In this document: one piece after another, positions 27,324-37,704 of the stretch
How the letters are laid out: every line of letters starts with the position of its first letter
How positions within the stretch are numbered: position 1 is the stretch's first letter
Assembly (NCBI RefSeq): GCF_008830225.1
Contig: NZ_WAIE01000005.1
Location: 62,001-126,000, forward strand
DNA from: Pseudodesulfovibrio senegalensis
GTDB taxonomy: Bacteria; Desulfobacterota; Desulfovibrionia; Desulfovibrionales; Desulfovibrionaceae
Length of the DNA: 64,000 nucleotides
Reading direction: 5' to 3'
Translations under genes and position numbers: made by a program
Notes under the pieces: model-generated
What the model was told of the DNA's origin: nothing
What the model saw: the letters and a program-made list of their open reading frames with translations, nothing else
The model's database searches: none

Positions 27324-29432
27324 TTACACTTGAAGGGCATTAAAATCAGCCAAACGGCCAAGACGATCGACCAGAGCCTTGAGCAGGTTCAGACGATTCA
27401 GACGCAATGTCGTATCATCGCACATGACCATAACGTTGTCGAAGAACGCATCCACAGTAGGACGAAGTTCTCCCAACATACGGAAAAGACCGGAAAAATC
27501 ATCAGCATCCCAAAGGTCTTCGAACGCTGCTCCCGTCTGTTCCAGCTTGGCGGCCAAGGCTTTTTCCTGCGCATCCCCGAGTTGCTCCGGGTCATAGTTG
27601 CCGGTCAACTCCTGTCCGGCCTCATCGCCCTGTTTGCGGATGATATTCGCCGCCCGCTTGAAAGTCAGCACGGCCTGTTCAAAGCCATCAGTACCGCTGA
27701 ATTCAGCCAACGCCTCAAGACGCTTCTCCAGCGTGCGCACGTCTTCAAAACCGGCGCCAATGGCCGCATCCACGACCTTGGTCTCGAATCCCTTGCCCGA
27801 AAACAATGCCCGCAGTCGGTTGGCAAAAAAGTCCAGAAGCCGTGCCTTTGCCTCACCATCGTCCAGTTTCCACTTCACGTCGGAATATGCGGAACGAGCA
27901 TAGGACAACAACTCAGCCAGATTCACATCCAGCCCGTGCTCCATGATGATACGGCATATTCCAAGTGCACAGCGGCGCAATGCAAACGGGTCATTGGCCC
28001 CGGTAGGCTTTTTGCCGAGGCCGAAACAACCGGTAAGCGTGTCAGCCTTGTCAGCCATGGAAAGCAGAGCACCGGACAGACTCGACGGAACCGGAGTCTC
28101 GGGTCCTGCCGGAAGATACTGCTCGTACAGGGCTTGGGAGATCACATCACCCTTGCCCGCCTTTTCCGCGTATATGCCGCCCATGACGCCCTGCAAGGAA
28201 TCAAATTCGTTGACCATTTCAGAGACGAGATCCGCCTTGGCAAGACGCCCGGCCTGTGCATATGCCTCCAACTCGCCGGGGAGAATCCCCTTGGGCTCGG
28301 CGACAATCGTTGCGAGTTGGCCACACAATTTTTCCAGCCGACGGGCCTTGTCGCCCATGCTGCCCAGCGGGCCAAGGAAAACCACACTTTCGAGCTTGTC
28401 CAGCCAGGTCTGGAAATCAACACGGCAATCGGCTTCCCAGAAGAAACGGGCATCCTCCAACCGAGCCTTCAGAACACGCTCCCACCCCTTGCGAACAAGC
28501 GCTTCATCCTGAGGGACAAGATTCAGGGTGGTCAGGAAATGTGGCAACAGCTTTCCGTCTTTCCCTTGAACACCAAAGCTTTTCTGGTGACTCTGCATGC
28601 TTGTCAGCAACACTTCACGCGGCACTTCAAGATACATGGAATCAATATTGCCAAGAATAGGAACCGGCCATTCCACAAGGTTGGCCACTTCCTGCAACAG
28701 GCTCTCCTTCCAGACAATGGCTCCCCCTGCCTCGGCGGCCAGTCTATCGCCTTCTGACACAATGATCTGCTTGCGCCGCTCCGGATCCAGAATCACCTTG
28801 GCCTTGGCTTCCATGGTTTCAAAATATTTCGAAGCATGCTCAATGGTCCACGGCCCGGCTCCCATGACGCGATGCCCATGGGAAATACGGTCAGCTGTGA
28901 GGTTTTCCACGGAAAACTCGACCACGGCGTCATCCAGCAGGGCCAGCAGCCATCGGATGGGACGGCCAAAGGCAAAATCATACCCGCCCCAACGCATCCT
29001 TTTGGGAAAAGTCATGGCTTCCACGGCACGCACACACAAATCAGGCAGAATATCGAGGCTCTTGCCGCCGCCCACATTCTTTGTGGCGGCCAGATACTCA
29101 CCCTTGTCTGTCTTCATGGTAAAAAGATCGGCCTCGGCCACGCCCTGCGTCTTGGCAAAGCCTTGACCGGCCTTGGTCAGGTTGCCGTCCTCGTCATAGG
29201 CGATACGCACCGGAGGACCGGACACGGTCTCCTGCTCGCTGCGCTGCTCCTCACCCATGCCCGTTACGTGCGCGGTCAGCCTGCGCGGGGTGGCATAGGT
29301 CGCCACGTGATCACAATCGATCATGGCCTCGGCAAGCAATTTCTCAAACCGCGCTGCCAGCTCGTCGGCCAGCTTGGGCACAAAACGCGCGGGCATTTCC
29401 TCTATTCCGATTTCCAGAATGAATTCTGCCAT
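27324..29432 (-). CDS. glyS: Glycyl-tRNA synthetase beta subunit
   Basis: A 702-residue subunit of the alpha2-beta2 glycyl-tRNA synthetase, found only in bacteria. The N-terminus 'FILEIGIEEMPARFVP' is diagnostic, and 'PKRMRWGGYDFAFGRPIRWLLALLD' lies near residue 150. An HD-like region and a C-terminal anticodon-binding domain ('FFDNVMVM') follow. It recognises tRNA(Gly), while the alpha subunit forms glycyl-adenylate. It follows glyQ by 38 bases in the usual order. Confidence 0.96.
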   Translation of the reverse strand: MAEFILEIGIEEMPARFVPKLADELAARFEKLLAEAMIDCDHVATYATPRRLTAHVTGMGEEQRSEQETVSGPPVRIAYDEDGNLTKAGQGFAKTQGVAEADLFTMKTDKGEYLAATKNVGGGKSLDILPDLCVRAVEAMTFPKRMRWGGYDFAFGRPIRWLLALLDDAVVEFSVENLTADRISHGHRVMGAGPWTIEHASKYFETMEAKAKVILDPERRKQIIVSEGDRLAAEAGGAIVWKESLLQEVANLVEWPVPILGNIDSMYLEVPREVLLTSMQSHQKSFGVQGKDGKLLPHFLTTLNLVPQDEALVRKGWERVLKARLEDARFFWEADCRVDFQTWLDKLESVVFLGPLGSMGDKARRLEKLCGQLATIVAEPKGILPGELEAYAQAGRLAKADLVSEMVNEFDSLQGVMGGIYAEKAGKGDVISQALYEQYLPAGPETPVPSSLSGALLSMADKADTLTGCFGLGKKPTGANDPFALRRCALGICRIIMEHGLDVNLAELLSYARSAYSDVKWKLDDGEAKARLLDFFANRLRALFSGKGFETKVVDAAIGAGFEDVRTLEKRLEALAEFSGTDGFEQAVLTFKRAANIIRKQGDEAGQELTGNYDPEQLGDAQEKALAAKLEQTGAAFEDLWDADDFSGLFRMLGELRPTVDAFFDNVMVMCDDTTLRLNRLNLLKALVDRLGRLADFNALQV

Positions 29433-29470
29433 TATTCCACTCTTTTCGTTGCTGGTTCGCCCGTCAAAAA

Positions 29471-30346
29471 CTATTCGTTCCGGCCAAGCATGGGATAGCC
29501 CATGTCTTCACGCTGCTGCGCATAGAGCTGCGCGATCTTCGAGGCAAGGTTGCGTACCCTGCCGATATAGGCGGCACGCTCGGTAATGGAAATTGCGCCT
29601 CGGGCATCCAGCAGGTTGAACGAATGCGAACACTTGAGACAAAAGTCGTATGCAGGCCACGGCAAGCCCTCTTCACAAAGCTTCAGACACTCACCCTCGA
29701 ACTTGTTGAACAGGTCGAAAAGCATGTCCGCATCGGAAAGCTCGAAATTGTACTTGGACATCTCGACTTCATTCTGATGAAAGACGTTGCCGTACGTCAC
29801 GGTGTCGTTCCACTTCAGGTCGTACACGGACTCCTTTTCCTGAAGATACATGCACAAACGCTCAAGCCCGTAGGTGATTTCCACGCTCACCGGTTTGAGA
29901 TCAATGCCGCCCACCTGCTGGAAATAGGTAAACTGGGTGACTTCCATGCCGTTAAGCCAAACCTCCCAACCAAGTCCCCAGGCGCCAAGCGTGGGAGACT
30001 CCCAGTCATCTTCCACGAAACGGATGTCGTGTTCGCGAATATCAATACCGATGGCACCGAGGCTCTCCAGATACAGATCCTGTACATTGTCGGGCGACGG
30101 TTTCAGTATGACCTGAAACTGGTAGTAATGCTGCAAACGGTTGGGATTCTCTCCATACCGACCATCCGTGGGTCTCCTGGAAGGCTGCACATAGGCCACG
30201 TCCCACGGTTCGGGGCCGATGACCCGGAAAAAGGTGGAAGGATTGAACGTGCCCGCTCCGACTTCAATGTCCACAGGCTGAACAACGACGCACCCCTGCT
30301 TGGCCCAAAAGTCCTGCAGCTTCAAGATGACGTCCTGAAAATTCAT
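29471..30346 (-). CDS. glyQ: Glycyl-tRNA synthetase alpha subunit
   Basis: A 291-residue class II catalytic subunit. '[19 protein letters not shown]' opens the protein; motif 2 lies in '[19 protein letters not shown]' and motif 3 near '[14 protein letters not shown]'. GGAG is eight bases before the ATG at 30346; the frame extends upstream but lacks a site. It lies between recO and glyS. Confidence 0.96.
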   Translation of the reverse strand: MNFQDVILKLQDFWAKQGCVVVQPVDIEVGAGTFNPSTFFRVIGPEPWDVAYVQPSRRPTDGRYGENPNRLQHYYQFQVILKPSPDNVQDLYLESLGAIGIDIREHDIRFVEDDWESPTLGAWGLGWEVWLNGMEVTQFTYFQQVGGIDLKPVSVEITYGLERLCMYLQEKESVYDLKWNDTVTYGNVFHQNEVEMSKYNFELSDADMLFDLFNKFEGECLKLCEEGLPWPAYDFCLKCSHSFNLLDARGAISITERAAYIGRVRNLASKIAQLYAQQREDMGYPMLGRNE

Positions 30347-30362
30347 GTAATACTCCAACGTA

Positions 30363-31121
30363 TCAAACTTTTTTATAGTTCCTGCCCTCCCACTGGAGGC
30401 CAAGATGATAGGCAACAAAAAACTCGATCAATTCGAAAATCTGACTTCGAACATCTGCAGACATGCCTACGCCGCTCCACTGCGCCGGACTGCTGCGCAT
30501 GATCCAGTCCAGCGCGCGCAATGCACCGACCGTAACGGGTCGAGCTAGTCCATCTACCGCTTTATTGTCCGATTTACAAGCAGAGCATGTCACCTGCCCG
30601 CTTTCCACGGAAAAAAGAACTTTTCCGACACCATTGAGCACGGCCCCACAGCGTGAACAGGACAGGAAATCCGGTGTGAAGCCCATTGTGAAAATCAGCC
30701 GCGCGCGAAAAAGCAGTGGAAAAAGATCGCCTTCGGGTTGCTGGTCGGCCAATGTTTCAAGCAAATCAACAAGCAGACCGAATGCAATGCGGCCATCATC
30801 TGCCCCGGGCTCGATAGCCTCGATGAACTTGATGCAATTCACGGCCTGTCCGACCAACGCCTTGTTGCGCTTCAGGGCCTGAAATCCGTTCAAAAGGGTT
30901 CCCTCGGTCAAACGCTGATACGCTCCGCGCTTATCCGAGGTTATGGAAAAAAGAACAAGATTAAGGGGATCAAGACACCCGAGAAAACGGCGACGGCTTC
31001 GCAGTCCGCCAAAGGCAAAGGCAGTGAATACGCCATGGGATGGAGTCAGCAGCCTGACCCAGGCGTCAGCCTCACGAAAACGCCCTACCCTGAGCACAAG
31101 GGCCTTTTCCGTGGCTTCCAT
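30363..31121 (-). CDS. recO: DNA repair protein RecO
   Basis: A 252-residue protein that helps load RecA in the RecFOR pathway. The N-terminal OB fold (about 1-80, '[20 protein letters not shown]') is followed by a helical domain with a four-cysteine zinc site, CSRC and CSAC (about 155-182). GAGGA lies upstream of the ATG. glyQ begins 16 bases after its stop codon. Confidence 0.92.
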   Translation of the reverse strand: MEATEKALVLRVGRFREADAWVRLLTPSHGVFTAFAFGGLRSRRRFLGCLDPLNLVLFSITSDKRGAYQRLTEGTLLNGFQALKRNKALVGQAVNCIKFIEAIEPGADDGRIAFGLLVDLLETLADQQPEGDLFPLLFRARLIFTMGFTPDFLSCSRCGAVLNGVGKVLFSVESGQVTCSACKSDNKAVDGLARPVTVGALRALDWIMRSSPAQWSGVGMSADVRSQIFELIEFFVAYHLGLQWEGRNYKKV

Positions 31122-31141
31122 GCATCATTCCTCGTCCGGAG

Positions 31142-32134
31142 TTACAATTTTCCGAAACGCAAATCCTGGGTTTTACCCTTCCCGGGGTCAAGCGGATACT
31201 CTTCGCCATTGTATTGAACAACTACGCCAGGGACATTGCCGATGCGAATACGGCGAAAACTATTAAACTTCAAACGAAGCGGCTCTCCATTGCGCAAGAA
31301 GAAATCCCTTGCCATATCGTTACCCTCGCTCTTCCACACACCAACCCAACATCCCTGCTTAGTTGTGGCGCGTATAACGAGAACATGAGCATATTTAACA
31401 GCATCAGCGTCATCGACATCGCTTTCGCCGGAAACGAACTCGTCATTGTTGCCGGTGTTTTCGGAAAGCGTTCCTCCTCCAGCACTTTGCCCTGCAGCAA
31501 CAGAGGCCGTTTGCACGGCCTCCGAATTATTCTTCTGTTCCTTATCCGCAACACTGTCAGCGTCACTTTGTTCGTCCGAGCTATCAGGTGCTGCTGCAAC
31601 CACATCTCCGGTCGCCCCGGCCCTTTCAGCAGATATGTCTTCGTTCGGCTGCTCTGCCGATTCCGCCACAACACTTTCAGAGGAAATCACTGCTTCTGAT
31701 TGCTCGGTAATGGCTGTTTTCTGATAAAAACCAAAGTAATACACCAGTCCCCCCAGCAATGCCAGCAAGGCAATGATGATCGCGACGGAAAACATCGAAT
31801 TCTTGCGATTTCCCGGCCTTCTTTCCACATCCTGAAACGCCAGATCAGCACGCGGATTCACCTCGTAATCCGTCGCATCCAACGCATCGGCTTCCACCGA
31901 CTCCGTTACATCGAAGACCTGGGCCAATTCATCGGCATCCAACCCCAAAAAACGGGCATAGCTCCGAATGAAGCCCTTGGCATACACGGGATGGGGCAAT
32001 TCGTCCTTGTTTCCATCCTCAATGGCAAGCAGGTTGCGGCGACTGATCTTGGTGACTTCCATCACCTCCTTGATGCTCAGGCCGCGGCGCTCGCGCTCAT
32101 CCTTGAATATATTTCCAACTTCCTTGAAATCCAT
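31142..32134 (-). CDS. RodZ-like helix-turn-helix membrane protein
   Basis: A 330-residue single-span protein. The cytoplasmic N-terminus is a helix-turn-helix of the RodZ type (about 1-75: 'ERRGLSIKEVMEVTKISRRNLLAIEDG', then 'VYAKGFIRSYARFLGLD'). One membrane span lies at about 115-135, then an acidic Ser/Ala/Glu-rich linker to about 240, and a C-terminal DUF4115-like beta domain ('ATTKQGCWVGVW ... PLRLKFNSFRRIRIGN'). RodZ links MreB to the cell-wall machinery and sets rod shape. The start at 32134 has GGAG six bases upstream; the ATG at 32152 directly abuts the previous stop codon. Confidence 0.82.
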   Translation of the reverse strand: MDFKEVGNIFKDERERRGLSIKEVMEVTKISRRNLLAIEDGNKDELPHPVYAKGFIRSYARFLGLDADELAQVFDVTESVEADALDATDYEVNPRADLAFQDVERRPGNRKNSMFSVAIIIALLALLGGLVYYFGFYQKTAITEQSEAVISSESVVAESAEQPNEDISAERAGATGDVVAAAPDSSDEQSDADSVADKEQKNNSEAVQTASVAAGQSAGGGTLSENTGNNDEFVSGESDVDDADAVKYAHVLVIRATTKQGCWVGVWKSEGNDMARDFFLRNGEPLRLKFNSFRRIRIGNVPGVVVQYNGEEYPLDPGKGKTQDLRFGKL

Positions 32135-32152
32135 TTCTTTCTCCGGATTCAT

Positions 32153-33082
32153 TTAATCCATGTAGCGAATCACGGCCTTTTCCTTCAACCCCTTGAGGTA
32201 TTCGTCATAGACCTTTTCACGTTTTTCCTTGAGGAGTTCCGTGTATATGGAATCCTTGACTTCTTCAAACGGGACATATGTTCCCTTACTATTCCCAAGC
32301 AAACGGATGATGACAGGAGCGCCATTAATCTCCACCGGCCCCTTGATGTCGTCAACCTCCATCCCGCGCAGTGCAGCACGCCAGTCATCGTCAAGACTGG
32401 ACCAGGACATTTCACCGATATCCCCACCGCTTTCAACGCCGGGGCCATCTGAGTACTGCAATACAGCCTCCTCGAAAGACAGCTCACCGTCATTAATCTT
32501 GCGCATGACCTCATCTGCGGAAACATTATCGGGAACCATGATGATGGCCAAATGCACACCGCCGCCAGTAAAGTATTCCTGCTTCCTGGCTTCATAGGCT
32601 TCACGTGTTTCGGAATCGGTAACCAGCACCTTGCGGCTGACCATGCCTCCCAAAAGACGTTGCTTCTTCATGTTGCTGCGGATCTGTTCCTGCAGAGCGT
32701 TCATGTCCAGCCCTTCCCTGGCCAGTTGCTCCTTGAACGCGGCATCGTCAAGATTGCTGCGTTCCTTGAGTCTATCGACCTCGGCCTGAACGGCATCCTC
32801 GTCAACCGTAATACCGTATTTTTCAACTTCCTGTGCAAACAGCATTTCCTGAATCATGCTGTCGAGCAACTTCTTGCGAATTGCTTCCAATTCGCCGCGT
32901 CCCGGCTCCTGTCCAGCCTGTTTGTATCGGCTCATAACGATCTGCATCCGTTCATTCAGGTCATACTCTGTAATGATCTGATCATTAACAGAAACAATGA
33001 TCCTGTTGGCCACGTACTCGTCGGCCATTGCAGGAAGACTGGACACCAAAAGGACACAAAATATCAAAAAAACATTTCGCAC
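32153..33082 (-). CDS. SurA-like periplasmic chaperone / peptidyl-prolyl isomerase
   Basis: A 309-residue exported protein. A GTG start at 33082 with CAGGAG upstream gives a clean signal peptide ('MRNVFLIFCVLLVSSLPAMA') cut near residue 21; the longer frame to 33115 would spoil it. The SurA N-domain (about 25-160) begins 'ANRIIVSVNDQIITEYDLNERM'. One parvulin domain follows (about 165-275; 'GVHLAIIMV' and 'GGDIGEMSWSSLDDDWRAAL'). E. coli SurA has two parvulin domains, so this is the shorter type. It probably escorts outer-membrane proteins through the periplasm. A related lipoprotein is encoded directly upstream. Confidence 0.88.
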   Translation of the reverse strand: MRNVFLIFCVLLVSSLPAMADEYVANRIIVSVNDQIITEYDLNERMQIVMSRYKQAGQEPGRGELEAIRKKLLDSMIQEMLFAQEVEKYGITVDEDAVQAEVDRLKERSNLDDAAFKEQLAREGLDMNALQEQIRSNMKKQRLLGGMVSRKVLVTDSETREAYEARKQEYFTGGGVHLAIIMVPDNVSADEVMRKINDGELSFEEAVLQYSDGPGVESGGDIGEMSWSSLDDDWRAALRGMEVDDIKGPVEINGAPVIIRLLGNSKGTYVPFEEVKDSIYTELLKEKREKVYDEYLKGLKEKAVIRYMD

Positions 33083-33172
33083 AAGCGACTCCTGATTACT
33101 GCACAATGAATTCACACTTTAGACGCTTTGCCAAAACTATGCAACGCACCGAAAGTGTTGGATTTGAAAGCT

Positions 33173-34129
33173 TCAGGAAGAAGGTTCCGAATCCTCTTCC
33201 CCCTGTCCTTCCTCTTCGGATTTCGGGACAAGATGCTCACTGACCTCGATAACGGAACGCGACAGGGCCCCATCAAGCCATTCGGAAAAAGCCGTGGCAA
33301 GCTTCTGGTCCAGCAAGGCCTCTTCCACAAGAGGATAGGCTTGCGTGGGGGTAAGCACCTTTGCCGGGCTACGCTCCAGCAAAACAATGGCCTCGAAACC
33401 GAATTTTTCCGAAAGCACTCCCGAGGCCTGTCCCGGCTGAACCCCATCCAATGCACTTTTCCACGACACCGGCAATTTCCCCTCGCGAACGATGACTTCG
33501 CGGGCGGAAACTTCGCCCAACGAGCGCGTCAGGGACTGCAGGTCGTTATCCGTCAGATACCGTTCAACCGCACGTTCAACAAGCTGTCGATTCGGACCGC
33601 GCAAAACGAGCAGTTTAAGACTGTCCGGCAAAAAATAATCCGCGATATGCTGCTTGTAGTAGGCTTCAGCTTCCTTATAATCGATCTTGGCTTTGGGACG
33701 CAGTACCTGAGAATAGAATTTCTTGACCGCAAGATGGTACAGCAACTGCTGCCGCCACGCCTTGAGGTCAATGTATTCCTCTATGAGGACCTGCTCAAAG
33801 GCGCCTTCCGGGTAATCGGACCGGACCTGGTCCTCGGCTTCCTTGAGTTCCTTGTCGGTCACTGCAAGGTCGAGGCGCTGCAACTCCTGCAGAATAAGCT
33901 CCTGCACAATCAGATCACCCAGAATCTGACCGTATTCGGTGCGCAACTTTTCAACGCCCGGCACGATTCTGCCGCCATAATCGGCCTGCATCAGGTCGTG
34001 CTGAAACTCCAATTGCGAAAGCTGTATGGGGTGCCCGTTGACACGGGCGACAATGCCGACCTCTCCGGGTTCCGAGGAACACCCGGACAAAACAATCAAC
34101 ATCAATGCAAAAAGCAAAAATCGTTTCAT
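33173..34129 (-). CDS. PrsA/SurA-like lipoprotein chaperone
   Basis: A 318-residue lipoprotein: a signal peptide ends in LSGC with C17 as the lipidated residue. 'GIVARVNGHPIQLSQLEFQ' marks a SurA_N-like start, followed by long charged helices and a degenerate parvulin-like region (about 170-280; 'LLVLRGP', 'KFGFEAIVLLER'). The acidic C-terminal tail (EEEGQGEEDSEPSS) is unusual. It follows mfd by 13 bases and precedes the SurA-like gene, giving a pair of related periplasmic folding factors, probably one anchored and one soluble. Confidence 0.8.
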   Translation of the reverse strand: MKRFLLFALMLIVLSGCSSEPGEVGIVARVNGHPIQLSQLEFQHDLMQADYGGRIVPGVEKLRTEYGQILGDLIVQELILQELQRLDLAVTDKELKEAEDQVRSDYPEGAFEQVLIEEYIDLKAWRQQLLYHLAVKKFYSQVLRPKAKIDYKEAEAYYKQHIADYFLPDSLKLLVLRGPNRQLVERAVERYLTDNDLQSLTRSLGEVSAREVIVREGKLPVSWKSALDGVQPGQASGVLSEKFGFEAIVLLERSPAKVLTPTQAYPLVEEALLDQKLATAFSEWLDGALSRSVIEVSEHLVPKSEEEGQGEEDSEPSS

Positions 34130-34142
34130 GACAATCCTGTAT

Positions 34143-37100
34143 CTACTGCCGTTCTTCCGGCAATTCAGTCCGCAGGGACGCTAAATCGGCTGCAAGCTGT
34201 TCCAAAGCCCGACGCACCGACTCATGTTCGGCATATCGTACTTCAATCCTTCCGGGAGGAAGCATCCGGGCGCGGTCTTGCTGTGCGGAAACCCAAGCCA
34301 CAAGGTCTTCCGGCCGGACCGCGTCCACACCTTCGCCCCATGACAGAACGGCCCGGCCCGGGTACAGTTCCGCCCGCTCCACCTGCAGCAAGGATAAAAC
34401 CTGCTTCAAGGCAAGAATGCCGAAGAAGGTGGCCAATTCATCCGGCACAGGCCCGAAGCGATCGCGTATTTCAGCTTCCAATTCTTTGAGGTCCCGATCT
34501 GAATGCGCCGCGGACAGGGCCTTGTAATAACGAAGGCGTTCACGTGAGTCCGCAATGTATTCGCCGGGGATATGCGCTTCAAACACGAAATTCAGTTCCG
34601 GATCGCTGGCCCGGCTTCCCTGTTCTCCGCGCAACCTTCGAACCTCTTCTTCAAGCATTTCAAGAAAAAGCTCAAGTCCAACCTTAGCAATCTGGCCGGA
34701 TTGGGCCTCTCCGAGTATGTTCCCGGCACCACGCAGACGCAGATCTTCCATGGCCACCTTGAAACCCGCTCCGAGGTAATCCATTTCCAATATGATACGC
34801 AACCGTTTGCGCACCTTTTCCTGCAAATCGTCCACGGACGGCACAACAAAATAGGCATACGCCTGACGGTCGCTGCGGCCAACTCGGCCCCTGAGCTGAT
34901 ACAACTGCCCCAGTCCGAACATCTGGGCCTGATCGACGATCAGGGTGTTTGCATTGGGAAAATCGAGACCAGACTCCACAATGGCCGTACAAACAAGCAC
35001 ATCCAGTTCGGCGTGCCAGAAACCATGCATGGTTTCTTCCAGTGCTTTTTCGGTCATGCGGCCATGGGCCATGCCCACACGCGCCTCAGGCACGAGTTCC
35101 TGTACGAATTCGGCCACACGCTCCAGCCCGTTCACGCGGTTGTATACCCAAAAAATCTGCCCGCCCCGCTCCAGTTCCCGCTGCAACACTTTTTTGAGCG
35201 CCTTCTTGTCGCGGGTCATGATCCCCGTTTCAACAGGTTTGCGGTCCTGAGGCGGTGTTTCAATGACCGAAAGCCCGCGCAACCCGGAGAGGGAAAGCTG
35301 CAAGGTACGCGGAATCGGAGTCGCGGTCAGGGTCAATACATCGATATTCTGGCGAAACTGCTTCAGACGTTCCTTGTGCTTGACGCCGAAACGCTGTTCC
35401 TCATCCAGAATAAGCAACCCGATATTGGGCAGGGCCACATCCTTGGAAAGCAGTCGATGCGTACCTATGAGGATATCCAATTCACCACGCGCTGCCGCCT
35501 CCAAAACCGTTTTCTGATGCTTGCGCGATACAAAGCGGCTGAGCATGCCCACACGAATGGGAAAGCTCTCCATGCGCCGGGTAAAGGTTTGGTAGTGCTG
35601 CTCGGCCAACACTGTGGTGGGACACAAAAGCGCTGTTTGCTTGCCTTCCAGCGCTGCCCTGAATGCCGCACGCAGAGCGACCTCGGTCTTGCCGAAGCCC
35701 ACATCCCCGCAGACCAGACGGTCCATGGGTTCGGGCTTCTCCATGTCCTCGAAAACTTCCTTGATGGCCTTGTCCTGATCCGGTGTGGCTTCAAAGCCGA
35801 ATGTGGCTTCAAAATCCCAATACAGCTCATCAAGCGGCCCGTATCCGTACCCCTTGGCTACACGGCGAAAGGCATACATCTCCACCAATTCATGGGCAAT
35901 CTTTTCAACGGCCTTGCGCACTCGGGCTGTGGTATTCTTCCAGCGGGTTCCACCCAGCTTGTCCAAAGCCGGTTCCCCGGCTTCCGGCCCTTTGAATCGC
36001 TGCACCAAATTCAAACGATCCACGGGCAGATACAGTTTATCATCGCCTGAAAACTGCAAAAGAAGATAATCGTTTGCCACATCGCCGATCTTCATGTGGT
36101 GCAAGCCGCCAAAACAATTCAGGCCGTAATCCCTGTGAACCAACAGATCGCCATCTTCAAGGTCTTCATACTTGTCCAGACCCTGGAAGGCCTTGGACGA
36201 CGGCGTATGTGCCTGAACCGGGTTTGGCTGCAGCACGTCCTCGCCCAATATGCGCAAACGGCACCAGTGAAGCTCCACCCCCTTCTTGAACGGGGCAACC
36301 AGAGCGAACACCCCCTTTCCGTCCGGATGGTATTCGATCTGCACTGCGAGATTCTCAGGGTCGGCAAGAGAAAGGAACTTGTCCCGCGAACGCGCTGAAG
36401 AAAAACTCAAAATCGTCCGATACCCGGAACGCGTCCACTCCTTCAGAGCCTGCATCAGCGTAGCCCATGGACGCCTCACCTGTTCGGGCTGCCAAAAAAG
36501 ATCGGCGAATTCGGTGATACGCTGCTCAGGCAACTCCATTCCGTCGCGCTCACGGCCCAGAGTCAATTCCTCAAAAACAATTTGGGGACAATCCTGCCAT
36601 ACCTGCCGGGCCACAGCCTCGCCGCGCACAATGTACCGCATGGGCCAGCGCAGGCCGGAAACACGTTCCTGCTCCGCCAAATAATCGCGCCATCCCTGCT
36701 CACAATCTTCCAGTCTTCCACGCAATTCCCCACCGGAACAGAGAATGAATCGCACGTTGGACGGCAAATGCTCTTCCAGACCGCCGGAATCGTCATAAAA
36801 CAACCCAGGCCATACATATCCGTCCTCATTTGAAAGGCGATCGGTAAGGGCGTGTTCCTCGCGAACCGTCATCTCACCGGTAGTCCGAAGGCGTTTCCAG
36901 TAATCCAAAGCCCTTGAAGAACGGTCAGGCGAACATATCCCCGGTGCCACGGGAAGGAGTACGGCCTCATTCAAGTCCGCCTTGGACCGCTGGGAGGAAA
37001 GATCGAACATGCGCACTTCCTCAAGCGTGTCGCCAAAAAACTCAAGACGCAAAGGAAGTGGATAGCCCGGCGCAAATACATCGAGAATATCACCACGCAT

Positions 37101-37610
37101 GGCCATGTCGCCGCATCCGGCAACAAAATCTCCGCGGCGATACCCCCAGGAAACCAGTTGTTCCATGACCAGTTCCGGAGACATGTCCTCCCCTCTGGAC
37201 AGCGACAACCAACTGTTGCGCACAATGTCAGGGGCGGGCCAGAACGGCAAAAGATTGTCCACAGTAAGAACAACGCTGGCGGGACGAGAGCCGTATTCGA
37301 GAGCATATAATGCGGCCCATCGCTCTCCCCAGTCGGAAGGCCCGGGGGTTTTGGGCACAAACGAACCAAGGCAGATATGACCACGCTCCCACACCGGAGC
37401 AAACGGGTCATGATCAATCGGTCCGAGCAGTCGAAAAAGAGAATCGAACTCCCTGCATTCCCGAACACCAGGCACAACAACGACCGAACTAAAACCTCTG
37501 GCCATCAGTGCCCTGGCAACCACGGCCTGGCTTGCAAGCCCGCTCTTGAAAATCCGCAAACCCGATGTTTTGCCGCTCAGAAAAGCGCTCAGATCCGAAT
37601 TAAAAGTCAA
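34143..37610 (-). CDS. mfd: Transcription-repair coupling factor Mfd
   Basis: A 1155-residue ATPase that removes RNA polymerase stalled at DNA lesions and recruits UvrA. The order is a UvrB-like N-terminal module, an RNA polymerase-interacting CarD-like domain ('LEDGDLLVHRDYGL', about 475-540), the RecG-like translocase (Walker A GDVGFGKTEVALRAA near residue 640; DEEQRFG near 738; motif VI region 'QLRGRVGRSDRQAYAYF'), and the C-terminal TRCF domain. The start is TTG at 37610 with GAGGG six bases upstream. It appears to head the leftward unit mfd-PrsA-like-SurA-like-RodZ-like-recO-glyQ-glyS. Confidence 0.96.
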   Translation of the reverse strand: MTFNSDLSAFLSGKTSGLRIFKSGLASQAVVARALMARGFSSVVVVPGVRECREFDSLFRLLGPIDHDPFAPVWERGHICLGSFVPKTPGPSDWGERWAALYALEYGSRPASVVLTVDNLLPFWPAPDIVRNSWLSLSRGEDMSPELVMEQLVSWGYRRGDFVAGCGDMAMRGDILDVFAPGYPLPLRLEFFGDTLEEVRMFDLSSQRSKADLNEAVLLPVAPGICSPDRSSRALDYWKRLRTTGEMTVREEHALTDRLSNEDGYVWPGLFYDDSGGLEEHLPSNVRFILCSGGELRGRLEDCEQGWRDYLAEQERVSGLRWPMRYIVRGEAVARQVWQDCPQIVFEELTLGRERDGMELPEQRITEFADLFWQPEQVRRPWATLMQALKEWTRSGYRTILSFSSARSRDKFLSLADPENLAVQIEYHPDGKGVFALVAPFKKGVELHWCRLRILGEDVLQPNPVQAHTPSSKAFQGLDKYEDLEDGDLLVHRDYGLNCFGGLHHMKIGDVANDYLLLQFSGDDKLYLPVDRLNLVQRFKGPEAGEPALDKLGGTRWKNTTARVRKAVEKIAHELVEMYAFRRVAKGYGYGPLDELYWDFEATFGFEATPDQDKAIKEVFEDMEKPEPMDRLVCGDVGFGKTEVALRAAFRAALEGKQTALLCPTTVLAEQHYQTFTRRMESFPIRVGMLSRFVSRKHQKTVLEAAARGELDILIGTHRLLSKDVALPNIGLLILDEEQRFGVKHKERLKQFRQNIDVLTLTATPIPRTLQLSLSGLRGLSVIETPPQDRKPVETGIMTRDKKALKKVLQRELERGGQIFWVYNRVNGLERVAEFVQELVPEARVGMAHGRMTEKALEETMHGFWHAELDVLVCTAIVESGLDFPNANTLIVDQAQMFGLGQLYQLRGRVGRSDRQAYAYFVVPSVDDLQEKVRKRLRIILEMDYLGAGFKVAMEDLRLRGAGNILGEAQSGQIAKVGLELFLEMLEEEVRRLRGEQGSRASDPELNFVFEAHIPGEYIADSRERLRYYKALSAAHSDRDLKELEAEIRDRFGPVPDELATFFGILALKQVLSLLQVERAELYPGRAVLSWGEGVDAVRPEDLVAWVSAQQDRARMLPPGRIEVRYAEHESVRRALEQLAADLASLRTELPEERQ

Positions 37611-37643
37611 CGACGGCCCTCGCGGGGATCATGCCCCATTATG

Positions 37644-37677
37644 AAAGGCCGCCCTGTCGCTCTCGCGAAAGGCGGCC
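37644..37677 (-). terminator. Terminator after cheW
   Basis: GGCCGCC (37647-37653) pairs with GGCGGCC (37671-37677), with an inner TCGC/GCGA stem, followed on the minus strand by TTTC. The U-tract is short. Confidence 0.7.
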
Positions 37678-37704
37678 GGTTGCTGTAAAAAAATCCGGGA
37701 CGGT

